DNA of 64,000 nucleotides from an uncultured Alphaproteobacteria bacterium (GCA_903934325.1 CAIZNH010000035.1:34488-98487); one strand, 5' to 3'; counted from the stretch's first letter, positions 24,167-33,086 are shown. Made by a program: numbers and translations. The notes: generated by a model not told the origin, from the letters alone.

Positions 24167-25637
24167 GGGCGGCGAAGCGCTGGTCACCGCGCCCGCTGCG
24201 GGCGAGGGCGCTGCTGCGCCTGCGCCGCAGCCGGTGACCGAACCTGCGCTGCCTGCCGCCTCCCGTCCGGCCCCGCGCGCCAGCCTTGCGCGGCGCATGG
24301 GGCTGATTGCGGCGGGGTGGATTTTCGTCCTCCTGCTGGGCGGCGGCATCGCGCTTGAACGCACGCTCACCGCGCAGGTCGAAAGCAATTTCGACGAGCA
24401 GCTCGACTACATCCTCACCGCGATGATCGCCTCGGCCGAGATCGATGCGAGCGGCGAAGTCTATTTCTACCGCACGCTGGGCGACCAGCGCTTCCTCGAA
24501 CCGGGCAGCGGGCTCTACTGGCAGATCAGCGGCGGCAGTTACGAGCCCTGGCCCTCGCGCAGCCTGTGGGACCGCACATTGAAGCTCCACGGGGTGGAGG
24601 CCAAGGGCGGCCACTTCGACAGCGAGGTGCATTTCTACAACTCCGTCCAGTTCCCGGGCGAACCCTTGCGGATTGCCGAGCGCACCGTGATCCTGCCCGG
24701 CAGCGACACCCGCTGGACCTTTGCCGTGGCCAGCGCGACGGCGCAGATGGATTCGCAGATCGGACGGGTGCGGCTGATCCTGATCTGGAGCTTTGCGGTG
24801 CTGGGCCTTGGCCTGCTGGTGATGGCGCTGCTCCAGATCCGCTATGGCCTTCAGCCCCTGCGAAGGGTGCGCGCCGCGATCCAGAACCTGCGCACCACGG
24901 GCGCGAACCGCATTGCCGAGCCGCTGCCGCTGGAAGTCCAGCCGCTGGTGGACGAGGTCAACGCGCTGCTCGAGCATACCGAGCGACAGGCCGAGGAGGC
25001 GCGCCGCCACGCGGGCAATCTCGCCCATGCCTTGAAGACCCCGCTGACCGTGCTCACCAACGCTGCCACCGCGCGCGCGCCTGATCTGGGCGATGCGGTG
25101 ATGCGCGAGACCCGCACGATGCAGCGCCATGTCGATCACCACCTCGCCCGTGCCCGCGCGGTCGGGCGGCGGGCGGCTGGGCAGGCGCGCAGCAATGTCC
25201 GCCAGAGCGCCGAAGCCGTGCGCCGGGCGGTCGAGCGGCTCTATCCCGATGGCCGGCTCGACATCGCCGGCAGCCCCGCCGCAGAGGTCGCGATCGAGCG
25301 GCAGGATCTCGACGAGATGCTCGGCAACCTGATCGAGAACGCGGCCAAGTATGGCGGAGGTTCGGTCTTCGTCACCATCGATCCGGAGGATGACAGCGCC
25401 GAGGCACGCGAGGGCGAATGCCTGATCTGGATCGAGGATGACGGCGCAGGCATCCCCGAGGCCGAGCGCATCCGCATCTTCGATCGCGGCGCGCGGCTCG
25501 ATACGGGCAAGCCCGGCACCGGCCTTGGCCTTGCGATCGTACGCGACGTGGCGGAGATCTACGGCGGCTCGGTGACGCTGGGCACCAGCGAGGATCTCGG
25601 CGGGCTGCTCGTCGAACTGCGCCTGCCGCGTGCATGA
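24117..25637 (+). CDS. Sensor histidine kinase (PhoQ-like HALKTPL box)
   Basis: Up to 506 residues. Two membrane helices (about 61-80 and 220-240) flank a periplasmic sensor domain. Then come a HAMP-like segment, the dimerisation box AGNLAHALKTPLTVLTN with H304, N box GNLIENAAKYG, and ATP-lid motifs DDGAGIP and GTGLGLAIVRD. The HxLKTPL form resembles PhoQ-type kinases. The start is uncertain: the GTG at 24117 gives a 50-bp overlap with the regulator and a Pro/Ala-rich cytoplasmic tail, while the ATG at 24298 would start just before TM1. The upstream PepSY protein is a candidate periplasmic modulator. Confidence 0.9.
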   Translation: MASVTASTTPPKPRAPEGGEALVTAPAAGEGAAAPAPQPVTEPALPAASRPAPRASLARRMGLIAAGWIFVLLLGGGIALERTLTAQVESNFDEQLDYILTAMIASAEIDASGEVYFYRTLGDQRFLEPGSGLYWQISGGSYEPWPSRSLWDRTLKLHGVEAKGGHFDSEVHFYNSVQFPGEPLRIAERTVILPGSDTRWTFAVASATAQMDSQIGRVRLILIWSFAVLGLGLLVMALLQIRYGLQPLRRVRAAIQNLRTTGANRIAEPLPLEVQPLVDEVNALLEHTERQAEEARRHAGNLAHALKTPLTVLTNAATARAPDLGDAVMRETRTMQRHVDHHLARARAVGRRAAGQARSNVRQSAEAVRRAVERLYPDGRLDIAGSPAAEVAIERQDLDEMLGNLIENAAKYGGGSVFVTIDPEDDSAEAREGECLIWIEDDGAGIPEAERIRIFDRGARLDTGKPGTGLGLAIVRDVAEIYGGSVTLGTSEDLGGLLVELRLPRA

Positions 25638-25721
25638 TTTGCGAGAGCGCGCGAAGGGTTTTGCGCGCCGCTGCGTTATCCGTGCAATTAACCCGCCTGA
25701 CCGAGCCGCCAGAGAGGCCCA

Positions 25722-26339
25722 TTGCGCGCAACCATGACCGCTAGCGGCGAGCCCCCCTTGGCGGCCGTGATGGCCGATGATGCCGCGCTGGTTGCCCGGC
25801 TGGCGGCCCGCGATGCGGCGGGCTTGCGCGAGGTGATCGGGCGTCATGCGGCATCGCTCAACCGGATCGCCTATCGCATGGTGGGCGATACGCATGAGGC
25901 CGAGGATATTGTGCAGGAAGCGTGCTTGAGATTGTGGGACCATGCGCCGCGGCTGGCTGCGCGCCACCCTGCCGGAACGCCGGCGGGCGGGACGCTGCGC
26001 CTGTCGGGCTGGCTGGCGCGGGTGGTCACCAATCTGGCGATTGACCGGTTGCGCGCAGGTCGCCGCATCTCGGGCGAGGAGGTGCCGGAGCGGGCCGATG
26101 AGGCGCCGCTGGCCGATGCCGTGATTGCCGAAAATCAGGAGGCCGAAGCCACCCGCGCGCTGGTGATGGCCCTGCCGGACCGCCAGCGCGCTGCCATCGT
26201 GCTGACCTATTACGAAGAGCTTCCGAATGCCGAGGCGGCCGCCGCGCTCGACATGAATATCAAGGCGTTCGAATCGCTGCTGCTGAGGGCCCGTGCGGCC
26301 CTGCGCAAGGCGTTTGCGGCGCAAGGAGATGCACGATGA
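25722..26339 (+). CDS. ECF-type sigma-70 factor
   Basis: About 205 residues. Region 2: HAASLNRIAYRMVGDTHEAEDIVQEACLRLW, with the DhAEDivQE promoter-opening helix. Region 4: MALPDRQRAAIVLTYYEELPNAEAAAALDMNIKAFESLLLRAR. AGAGAGG at 25711-25717 fits a TTG start at 25722; an ATG at 25734 is possible. The stop overlaps the next gene (ATGA), which has the layout of a membrane anti-sigma partner. Autoregulation is likely but the promoter motif is not clear. Confidence 0.88.
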   Translation: MRATMTASGEPPLAAVMADDAALVARLAARDAAGLREVIGRHAASLNRIAYRMVGDTHEAEDIVQEACLRLWDHAPRLAARHPAGTPAGGTLRLSGWLARVVTNLAIDRLRAGRRISGEEVPERADEAPLADAVIAENQEAEATRALVMALPDRQRAAIVLTYYEELPNAEAAAALDMNIKAFESLLLRARAALRKAFAAQGDAR

Positions 26340-27313
26340 GCGCCATGGACGATACCGACGGCGCACCCATCGCTCCCGGCACCCCGCTGGCGCGGGCGCT
26401 CGACGATATTGCGGTTCCCGCGCTTCCCGAAGGCTTTGCCGACAAGGTGCTGGCCGCCGCCGCCGTGCGTCCGGCCCCGCTGCCGGAATTGCGTCGTTCA
26501 GGCACCGGCTATGCGCGCGGCTGGCGGATCGGACGGCGCATCGCAATCGGCGTAGTCGGCTTCAGCGCACTTGCCACGGCGGCCGCGGCGACGGGCCTGC
26601 TCGAACGGGTCGGCCTGCCGGTGCCCTCGCCCGAGAAGGTGTGGGCGAGCATCACCGGATCGGAGAGCGCAGCAGCGGTCAAGCCCCCTGCCAAGCCCGC
26701 CGCCGTCCCCGCCGATGCCGTGCCTGCCGCGCTCGCGCCGGTGCGGATCGAAGGCGCGATCGACACGCCCGAGGAGCTGGGCGAGGCCTTCCGCCGGATC
26801 GACGAGGTGCGCGAAGGGCGCAGTGCGGCCCGCCGCCAGATGATCGAGCAGCGCATCGCCAAGGAAAAGGAGCGCCGCGCCGCTGCCGGTCTGCCGCTGC
26901 CCACGGCTGAACAGGAGGCCCGCATCCGCCAGCGGATCGACGCAGCCGAAGCCCGCCGCGAGGGGCTGATCGACAAGCGCCTCGAAGTCCGGCGCGACGA
27001 ATTGCGCGGGCGGGTCGAGGCGGGCGAAGCGCTCACCCGCGAGGATATCGTGCGCCCGCTGCGCCAGGACCAGCGCGAGCTGCGCCAGCGCGACACAGTC
27101 GAGCGGCTCCGGCGGATGAACCCCGAACAGCGCCGCGCCGCGCTGCGCCGCCTGCCGCCCGAAGAACGCCGCGCCCTGATGGATACCTGGCAAAAGGTGC
27201 GCGCAGGACGGCAGGGCAATGGCACGCAAGCCGCGCCCGCAGCCGATCCTGCCGTTCCGGCCGAGCCCGCTCTGTCCCCATCCGGCACATCCGCTGTCGA
27301 ACCGCCGCGCTGA
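26336..27313 (+). CDS. Membrane-anchored coiled-coil protein, putative anti-sigma factor
   Basis: A 325-residue protein. The cytoplasmic N-terminus (1-65) contains a short helical segment (ALDDIAVPALPEGFADKVLA). One membrane helix follows (IAIGVVGFSALATAAAATG, about 69-90), then a Pro/Ala linker and a long Arg/Glu-rich helical periplasmic region (about 150-290) with MNPEQRRAALRRLPPEERRALM, reminiscent of DUF3106/Spy-like stress proteins. The four-base overlap with the ECF sigma gene supports an anti-sigma role, with the extracytoplasmic coiled coil as sensor. No zinc-binding (ZAS) motif is seen, so this remains inference. Confidence 0.65.
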   Translation: MSAMDDTDGAPIAPGTPLARALDDIAVPALPEGFADKVLAAAAVRPAPLPELRRSGTGYARGWRIGRRIAIGVVGFSALATAAAATGLLERVGLPVPSPEKVWASITGSESAAAVKPPAKPAAVPADAVPAALAPVRIEGAIDTPEELGEAFRRIDEVREGRSAARRQMIEQRIAKEKERRAAAGLPLPTAEQEARIRQRIDAAEARREGLIDKRLEVRRDELRGRVEAGEALTREDIVRPLRQDQRELRQRDTVERLRRMNPEQRRAALRRLPPEERRALMDTWQKVRAGRQGNGTQAAPAADPAVPAEPALSPSGTSAVEPPR

Positions 27314-27440
27314 GTGAAAAAACGGCGCCGCGCGCGAAGGGCGCCCGCCACCTCGCCCGTTTCCTTGCTGTCACCCGCCGCACATCCCCGACGCGGCGGA
27401 TGACAACCGCAAGACGATGAAACGGATGAGGAATCTCGCC

Positions 27441-27998
27441 ATGATCAAACCCCGCATGATGCTCGCCACGCTCACCGCGCTGGCCCTCGCGCTGCCTGTC
27501 GCAGCGCAGGAAAAGACCCGCACCAAGACCTATGAAGGCCCCAATGTCGCCGGCAGCACGACCACCACGGTCGATCGCGATGCCGGCACCGCCAGCCGGA
27601 CCCGCGAGGCGACCAATCTCGCCACCGGCAACACCGCCAGCAGCAGCGCCCTGCGCCAGCGGACCGAGACCGGCGCCACGATCGACGTGACGCAGACCGG
27701 CCCCCGCGGCAAGTCGCGTACCCTTTCGGGCGAGCGCACCCGCACTGAGGGTGGATCGACCTTCACCGGCACCGCCACCGGTCGCGGCGGCGAGACCTAC
27801 GGGCTTGCCGGCAGCCGCAGCCGTGACGGGCAGGGCAATTCGCAGGCCAGCCAGTCGGTCAGCAACAGCGCGGGCGAAGTGCTTGCCGCGCGTGATCGCA
27901 CCACCACCCGCGCGGATGGCCAGGTGAGCCGCAACGTCACCAAGACCCGCGCGCCCGGCACCAAGCGCCCGCCGCGCATTCGCCGCCCGCGCGGCTGA
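27441..27998 (+). CDS. Secreted Thr/Ser/Arg-rich low-complexity protein
   Basis: 185 residues from the ATG at 27441, where GAGGAAT gives proper spacing; the frame opens earlier at 27417. Signal peptide MLATLTALALALPVAAQ, then about 130 residues of Thr/Ser/Arg/Gly-rich pseudo-repeats (TRTKTYEGPNVAGSTTTTVD, SGERTRTEGGSTFTGTATG, NSAGEVLAARDRTTTR), and a very basic tail (GTKRPPRIRRPRG). No family is recognised. The repeated beta-strand-like units and charge suggest a structural or surface-binding protein. It follows the sigma/anti-sigma pair by 127 bp and may be a target of that sigma factor. Confidence 0.7.
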   Translation: MIKPRMMLATLTALALALPVAAQEKTRTKTYEGPNVAGSTTTTVDRDAGTASRTREATNLATGNTASSSALRQRTETGATIDVTQTGPRGKSRTLSGERTRTEGGSTFTGTATGRGGETYGLAGSRSRDGQGNSQASQSVSNSAGEVLAARDRTTTRADGQVSRNVTKTRAPGTKRPPRIRRPRG

Positions 27999-28041
27999 GG
28001 TTTGCAGCGCCCGCTTCTGGCGATGCGGCTCCGCCCGCTCA

Positions 28042-28112
28042 GCCCCCCCGAGAAGCTGGCGCGCAAGGCAGCGATGCGACGGCTGATCCGGGGGGACAGC
28101 CGACGCGTCGCT
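28042..28112 (+). other. Structured GC-rich segment before a terminator
   Basis: CCCCCCGAG (28044-28052) can pair with CTCGGGGGG (28111-28119), which is also the 5' arm of the following terminator. Hairpin CGGCTG (28080-28085)/CAGCCG (28097-28102) carries a loop with six G that could instead pair with the same C-run. Mutually exclusive helices like these are the hallmark of an attenuator. No gene lies here (27999-28234). Confidence 0.35.
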
Positions 28113-28113
28113 C

Positions 28114-28156
28114 GGGGGGCACGCAGTTTTTGACCCGGCTGCGTGCCCCCCTTTTT
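28114..28156 (+). terminator. Very strong rho-independent terminator
   Basis: Perfect 13-bp stem: GGGGGGCACGCAG (28114-28126) with CTGCGTGCCCCCC (28139-28151), a 12-nt loop and a T5 tract. It is placed 115 bp after the secreted protein gene and 79 bp before the lipoprotein gene. Confidence 0.85.
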
Positions 28157-28234
28157 GCGGATCCGGTTCACGCCCGGTTCACGGCTTCCAAGCGATTGAA
28201 AACGCCAGTTTCACATATGTTGGAGGCGGAAGCG

Positions 28235-28669
28235 ATGCGGTGTGCAGGGGCAGGTGTGCTGATCCTCGCGCTCGGCCTTGGTGCCTGCGCTTCGCCCGAT
28301 GGCAGCCTTGCCGGGCAACGCACCGTTTTCAGCAATCCCTTTGTGCCGCCGGTGATTGACCAGCGCGGGATCGGCCCGGGCTGCGAGGTCGACGCGCGGG
28401 AGGGTTCACTCTGCACCAGCGGCGGTCTGGTCTATCCCGGACGCGGGCGCGTGGCGCTGCTGCCCACGGGCGAGCTTGTGCGCCTCAACCGCGCCGAGCG
28501 CCGGTTTCTGAGGGACCGCGCCGATGCGCTCCAAGCGCAAGCCGATATCCGCGAGGCGCTCGCCAATGGCACCCCGCTGCCGCCGGGCTCGCCCGCCTTG
28601 CCGCGCGGGCAGGGCAATCCTGCGCCGCCGCCGCCGCCCGAGCCTCCGGTGCAGGACGATACGCCCTGA
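28235..28669 (+). CDS. Small lipoprotein, Pro-rich C-terminus
   Basis: A 144-residue protein. GGAGG nine bases upstream favours the ATG at 28235 over the one at 28217. The N-terminus MRCAGAGVLILALGLGACAS has a lipobox (LGAC) for lipidation at C18. The mature part has two Cys (PGCEVDAREGSLCTSGG), a basic helical stretch and a Pro-rich tail. No named family is recognised. An outer-membrane or periplasmic location is expected. Confidence 0.65.
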   Translation: MRCAGAGVLILALGLGACASPDGSLAGQRTVFSNPFVPPVIDQRGIGPGCEVDAREGSLCTSGGLVYPGRGRVALLPTGELVRLNRAERRFLRDRADALQAQADIREALANGTPLPPGSPALPRGQGNPAPPPPPEPPVQDDTP

Positions 28670-28678
28670 CAGGACGGA

Positions 28679-28999
28679 TCAGCCGCCGCGCGCCTTTTCG
28701 TGGTGGCGGATCACTTCTTCGATGATGAAGCGCAGGAACTTCTCGGAGAATTCCGGATCCAAATCCGCATCTTCCGAAAGCTTGCGCAGCCGCGCGATCT
28801 GGCGCGCCTCGCGATCGGGATCGGCGGGGGGCAAAGTGGCCTTCGCCTTGTACTCGCCCACGGCCTGGGTGATGCGGAACCGCTCTGCCAGAATGTGGAT
28901 CAGCGCGGCATCGATATTGTCGATGCTTTTGCGAAAGCCGGCCAGCACCGGATCGGGCTGTCCGCCATGGTCGGACGAGGGTTGCGTTTCCTGAGACAT
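28679..28999 (-). CDS. Chorismate mutase, AroQ type
   Basis: A 106-residue all-helical protein: VLAGFRKSIDNIDAALIHILAERFRI, QAVGEYKA, then PADPDREARQIARLRKLSED and FLRFIIEEVIRHHE. The Arg/Lys/Glu positions match the AroQ active site, and the length fits the monofunctional enzyme. It converts chorismate to prephenate for Phe/Tyr synthesis. Start at MSQETQ is chosen; the frame opens 12 codons earlier without an SD. It is divergent from the polyprenyl synthase gene. Confidence 0.9.
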   Translation of the reverse strand: MSQETQPSSDHGGQPDPVLAGFRKSIDNIDAALIHILAERFRITQAVGEYKAKATLPPADPDREARQIARLRKLSEDADLDPEFSEKFLRFIIEEVIRHHEKARGG

Positions 29000-29067
29000 T
29001 GCGCGCGAAACTAGCAGCAATTCTGCGCTTGCCAAGCACGGCGGGCGCGCCCTACAGCCCGCAGGAT

Positions 29068-30078
29068 ATGACGGCCGATGTCATTCCCCTGCCGCGCAAG
29101 GCTCCGACGCTCGATCCCATGCTTGCGCTGACCGCGCCGGGCATGAATTCGGTCAATGCCGTGATCCTTGACCGGATGCAGAGCGAAATCCCGCTGATCC
29201 CGCGCCTTGCCGGGCACCTGATCTCGGGCGGCGGCAAGCGTCTGCGCCCGATGCTGACTTTGGCGGGGGCAGAACTGGTCGGCTATCAGGGCACGCGCCA
29301 CCACAAGCTCGCCGCGGCGGTCGAATTCATCCACACCGCCACCCTGCTGCATGATGATGTGGTGGACGGCAGCGAGCTGCGGCGCGGGAAGGCCGCGGCC
29401 AATATCATCTTCGGCAATCCGGCCACCGTGCTGGTCGGCGATTTCCTGTTCAGCCGCGCCTTTGAACTGATGACCGAGGACGGCTCCTTGAAGGTGCTCT
29501 CGATCCTTAGCCGCGCCAGTGCCGTGATCGCGGAAGGCGAGGTCTCGCAGCTCTCCGCCCAGCGCCAGATCAACACCAGCGAAGAGCAGTACCTCCACAT
29601 CATCGGCGCCAAGACCGCCGCGCTCTTCGCCGCCGCCAGCCAGATCAGCGCGGTGGTGGCCGAATGTTCGGAAGAGCAGGAGCGCGCGCTCGAAGCCTAT
29701 GGCCGCAATCTCGGCGTCGCCTTCCAGCTGGTCGACGATGCGATCGACTACGATTCGGACGCTGCCGAAATGGGCAAGGATCAGGGCGACGACTTCCGCG
29801 AGGGCAAGATGACCTTGCCGGTGATCCTCGCCTATGCCCGCGGCAACGAGGACGAGCGCAAGTTCTGGAAGGACGCGATCATCGGTCACCGCAGCTCGGA
29901 CGATGATCTTGCCCACGCGATCCACCTGATCGGCAAGCACAACGCGCTGGAAGACACGCGCGAGCGGGCGCGCCACTTTGCCAACCGGGCGATCGATGCA
30001 ATCTCGATCTTCCCCGATGGCAAGGCGCGGGCCGCCATGGCCGAAGCGGCGCAATTCGCGGTCGCGCGCGGGCATTGA
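29068..30078 (+). CDS. ispB: Polyprenyl (octaprenyl) diphosphate synthase
   Basis: A 336-residue trans-prenyltransferase. The first Asp-rich motif is in LLHDDVVDGSELRRG (D96, D97) and the second in LVDDAIDYDSD (D223, D224). GGGKRLRPML binds the isopentenyl diphosphate. Small residues before the first motif suit a long-chain product, so it likely makes the ubiquinone side chain. In sphingomonads this is commonly decaprenyl (Q-10), so octaprenyl is only the generic name. Start at MTADVIPL. Confidence 0.92.
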   Translation: MTADVIPLPRKAPTLDPMLALTAPGMNSVNAVILDRMQSEIPLIPRLAGHLISGGGKRLRPMLTLAGAELVGYQGTRHHKLAAAVEFIHTATLLHDDVVDGSELRRGKAAANIIFGNPATVLVGDFLFSRAFELMTEDGSLKVLSILSRASAVIAEGEVSQLSAQRQINTSEEQYLHIIGAKTAALFAAASQISAVVAECSEEQERALEAYGRNLGVAFQLVDDAIDYDSDAAEMGKDQGDDFREGKMTLPVILAYARGNEDERKFWKDAIIGHRSSDDDLAHAIHLIGKHNALEDTRERARHFANRAIDAISIFPDGKARAAMAEAAQFAVARGH

Positions 30079-30098
30079 GCCCGCTATCGGGCGGGGCG

Positions 30099-32528
30099 AT
30101 GCACCCCGACCTTCCCATCAACGCTGTCCTGCCGGAGATCCGCGTCGCATTGGCGGGCGAGGGCGCAGGCGTGCTGATCGCGCCACCGGGGGCGGGTAAG
30201 ACCACCGCGGTCGCGCCCGATCTGCTCAGGCAGCCGTGGTGCAAAGGCCAGATCATCCTCACCTCGCCCCGCCGCGTCGCCGCCCGCGCTGCGGCCGAGC
30301 GCATGGCGGAGATGCTGGGAGAGGCTTGCGGAGAGACCGTGGGCTACATGACCCGCCTCGACAGCAAGACCTCGTCCCGCACGCGCATCCTCGTCGTGAC
30401 CGAGGCAATCCTCGTGAACCGGCTGGTCGATGATCCCGAGCTTCCCGGCGTCTCCGCCCTGCTGTTCGACGAGGCGCATGAGCGCGCGCTCGACAGCGAT
30501 CTGGGCCTCGCGCTGGCGCTGGAGAGCCGCGCCGTGCTGCGCGAAGACCTGCGCGTGCTGGTCATGTCGGCCACCATCGACGGCGCACGCTTTGCCCGGC
30601 TTCTGGGCGAGGGTGCTCCGATAATCGAAAGCGAGGGGCGCAGCTTTCCGCTGGCAATCAAGTGGCTTGGCGGCGATGGTTCGCAAGCCATCGAGGATCG
30701 CATGGCTGCTGCCGTGATGACTGCGTGGCGCGATGAGGCGGGCGACATCCTCGCCTTCCTGCCCGGCGTGCGCGAGATCGAACGGGTGAGCGAGCGGCTG
30801 GAGGCGCGTCTGCCCGAGGTGCCGATCCATGCACTCCACGGCCAGATCGAACCCGCTGCCCAGCGTGCCGCGATCCGCAGCGATGCGCAGGGGCGCCGCC
30901 GCATTGTGCTCGCCACTGCGATTGCCGAAACCTCGCTGACCTTGGACGGGGTGAGCGTGGTGGTCGATTCTGGCCTCGCGCGCCTTGCCGAGTTCGACCG
31001 TGCGGCGGGGACCACGCACCTTGTCACGCGGCGCGCCTCGCAGGCCTCGGCGGCGCAGCGTGCGGGCCGCGCGGCGCGGCAGGGGCCGGGTGTCGCCTAC
31101 CGGTTGTGGGAAGAGGCGGGCCACGCCGGTCGGCCGGAATTCGCCCCCGCCGAGATCATGCAGGCCGATCTGGCTCCGCTGCTGCTGCGGCTGGCCAAGT
31201 GGGGCACGGCGAACCCTGCGGCCCTGCCATGGCTCGATCTCCCGCCCGAAGCCTCGGTCGCTGCCGCAAGGGCAGCGCTGGAGGCTCTCGGCGCGCTTGA
31301 TGCGGGCGGTCGGATCACGCCGCTGGGCGAGGCGATTGCCGCGCTGCCGATGGCGCCCGATCAGGCTGCAGCCGTGCTCCATGGCGCAGCGGCCGGCGTG
31401 GGCGAGGATGCGGCGCGGCTGGTGATGCTGCTGCAGGAACGGGGCCTTGGCGGACGCGGGGAAGACCTGCTCCAACGCCTTGCCCGTTGGCGCGGGGATC
31501 GCGCCCCGCGCGCAGTGGCGGCGGCGCGGATTGCGCAGGGCTGGGCGGGGCAGGCGGGCAAGCTTGCGGGCGTGCTCGGGCAAAGCCCTGCGGCAGACGC
31601 AGCCGAGGCGCTCGCGCTCGCTCGCCCCGATTTCGTCGCACGCCGCCGCGATCCCTCCGGCGAACACTGGCTGAGCGCGGGCGGGCGCGGTTACCTCCTC
31701 GATCCGGCCTCGCCGCTGGCGCGCGCGGAGTGGATCGTGATCGGCGATGCGCAAGGCCAGGCCAAGGGCGCACGCATCACCTCGGGCGCCGAAATCGCGC
31801 CCGAACGGACCGCAGCCCTGTTTGCCAAGCAGCTTGAGGAGCGCGTCACAACCCGCTGGAATAGCGACAAGGATCGGGTGGAAGCCCGACGCGAACGGCG
31901 ACTCGGTGCGATCGTGCTGGCAAACGTGCCCGAAGCCGCGCCCGATCCGGCGCTGCTTGTGGATATCCTTGTCGACAAGGCTCTGGAGCGTTTGGGGGAT
32001 ATCTTTCCCGAAGGCTTCCTCGCCCGCGCGCGCTTTGCCGGGATCGCCGCGCTTTCGCCCGAGGCTCTGCGCGAGCACAAAGCGGCGTGGCTGGCCCCGC
32101 TGCTCACCGGAAGGCGTGACCTTGATCTGCCGCCGCACCGCTTTGCAGAAGCGGCACTGGGATTGCTCGACTGGAACGAACGGCAGGCTTTCGACCGTGC
32201 CGCGCCGACCCATTTCACCTCGCCCGCCGATACGCGCCACGCGATCGACTATGCCGGGGACGACGCGCCCAGCGTGGAAGTGCGGGTCCAGGCGCTGTTC
32301 GGGCTCGACGTGCAGCCGATGATCGGCGCTACGCCCTTGCTGCTCAAACTCACCAGCCCGGGCGGGCGTCCGGTGCAATCGACCCGCGATCTGCCGGGCT
32401 TCTGGCGCGGCAGCTGGGCCGATGTGGTGAAGGACATGAAGGGTCGCTATCCCAAGCACCGCTGGCCCGATCAGCCATGGCTCGAAAAGCCGAGCATGAA
32501 GACCAAAAACGCGTTTAACCGCCAATAG
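30099..32528 (+). CDS. hrpB: ATP-dependent helicase HrpB
   Basis: An 809-residue DEAH-box helicase: Walker A APPGAGKTTAVAP, motif II LLFDEAHERALDSD, motif III MSATIDG, and the C-terminal lobe ATAIAETSLTLDGVSVVVDSG and RAGRAARQGPG. The long C-terminal HrpB domain follows, ending WPDQPWLEKP. Length fits the family (about 800-840). The cellular role is poorly defined (RNA helicase, cytoplasmic). It begins 20 bp after ispB and is probably co-transcribed. Confidence 0.95.
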   Translation: MHPDLPINAVLPEIRVALAGEGAGVLIAPPGAGKTTAVAPDLLRQPWCKGQIILTSPRRVAARAAAERMAEMLGEACGETVGYMTRLDSKTSSRTRILVVTEAILVNRLVDDPELPGVSALLFDEAHERALDSDLGLALALESRAVLREDLRVLVMSATIDGARFARLLGEGAPIIESEGRSFPLAIKWLGGDGSQAIEDRMAAAVMTAWRDEAGDILAFLPGVREIERVSERLEARLPEVPIHALHGQIEPAAQRAAIRSDAQGRRRIVLATAIAETSLTLDGVSVVVDSGLARLAEFDRAAGTTHLVTRRASQASAAQRAGRAARQGPGVAYRLWEEAGHAGRPEFAPAEIMQADLAPLLLRLAKWGTANPAALPWLDLPPEASVAAARAALEALGALDAGGRITPLGEAIAALPMAPDQAAAVLHGAAAGVGEDAARLVMLLQERGLGGRGEDLLQRLARWRGDRAPRAVAAARIAQGWAGQAGKLAGVLGQSPAADAAEALALARPDFVARRRDPSGEHWLSAGGRGYLLDPASPLARAEWIVIGDAQGQAKGARITSGAEIAPERTAALFAKQLEERVTTRWNSDKDRVEARRERRLGAIVLANVPEAAPDPALLVDILVDKALERLGDIFPEGFLARARFAGIAALSPEALREHKAAWLAPLLTGRRDLDLPPHRFAEAALGLLDWNERQAFDRAAPTHFTSPADTRHAIDYAGDDAPSVEVRVQALFGLDVQPMIGATPLLLKLTSPGGRPVQSTRDLPGFWRGSWADVVKDMKGRYPKHRWPDQPWLEKPSMKTKNAFNRQ

Positions 32529-32640
32529 GATTGCGCTATCGGCGGGCTGCAATTCGGGATGCGAAAGCGGCCCGCAAGGCCGACTGGCCGCCCGCAGCGA
32601 CGCGGCCGTCAGGCCGCATGAGCGAGGATCGAAAAGAATA

Positions 32641-32919
32641 ATGAGCGCACGTATCTACCAGCAGCCCAAGCACGCGATGCAATCGGGCAAGGCCCGCACC
32701 GATGAATGGGTGCTCGAGTTCGAGCAATCGCAGGCGCGGTTTGCCGATCCGTTGATGGGCTGGACGGGCACGGGTGACACCCAGTCGCAGGTGAAGCTGA
32801 CCTTCCCCTCGAAGGACGCGGCCAAGGCCTATGCCGAGAAATACGGCATCGCCGCGCGCATCCACGCGACGCCCGCCAAGCGGCTCAAGCTGCAGGCCTA
32901 TGCGGATAATTTTCGCTGA
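32641..32919 (+). CDS. NDUFS4-like complex I accessory subunit
   Basis: A 92-residue protein: RIYQQPKHAMQSGKARTDEWVLEFE, then DPLMGWTGTGDTQSQVKLTF and AKAYAEKYGI, the ETC_C1_NDUFS4 family core. In alphaproteobacteria this small peripheral protein is part of NADH:ubiquinone oxidoreductase and is ancestral to mitochondrial NDUFS4. As often, it is encoded away from the nuo operon. The mitochondrial presequence is naturally absent. Confidence 0.92.
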   Translation: MSARIYQQPKHAMQSGKARTDEWVLEFEQSQARFADPLMGWTGTGDTQSQVKLTFPSKDAAKAYAEKYGIAARIHATPAKRLKLQAYADNFR

Positions 32920-32997
32920 CAGGCACGATCCCGCCGCGGGATCTGCTGCGGGACTTGTGACTTGAAATCTCGCACAACGCCCGCCATATGCCCGCCC

Positions 32998-33086
32998 GGG
33001 AGTCGGGTGGACGTTTGCGTCCGCTCACCGAGTCAGGTCCGGAAGGAAGCAGCTCAGGTGGATTGCGGCGGGTCGCCCGGCTCCTT
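32998..33086 (+). ncRNA. ffs: Signal recognition particle 4.5S RNA
   Basis: The invariant domain IV apex GTCAGGTCCGGAAGGAAGCAG (33033-33053) contains the GGAA tetraloop and both symmetrical and asymmetrical internal-loop bases bound by Ffh. Flanks fold into the expected long hairpin: CTCACCGAG with CTCAGGTG and, at the base, GAGTCGGG (33000-33007) with CCCGGCTC (33076-33083). Ends are estimated from the basal helix. Its position one gene upstream of dnaX recalls the common ffs-dnaX linkage. Confidence 0.93.
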
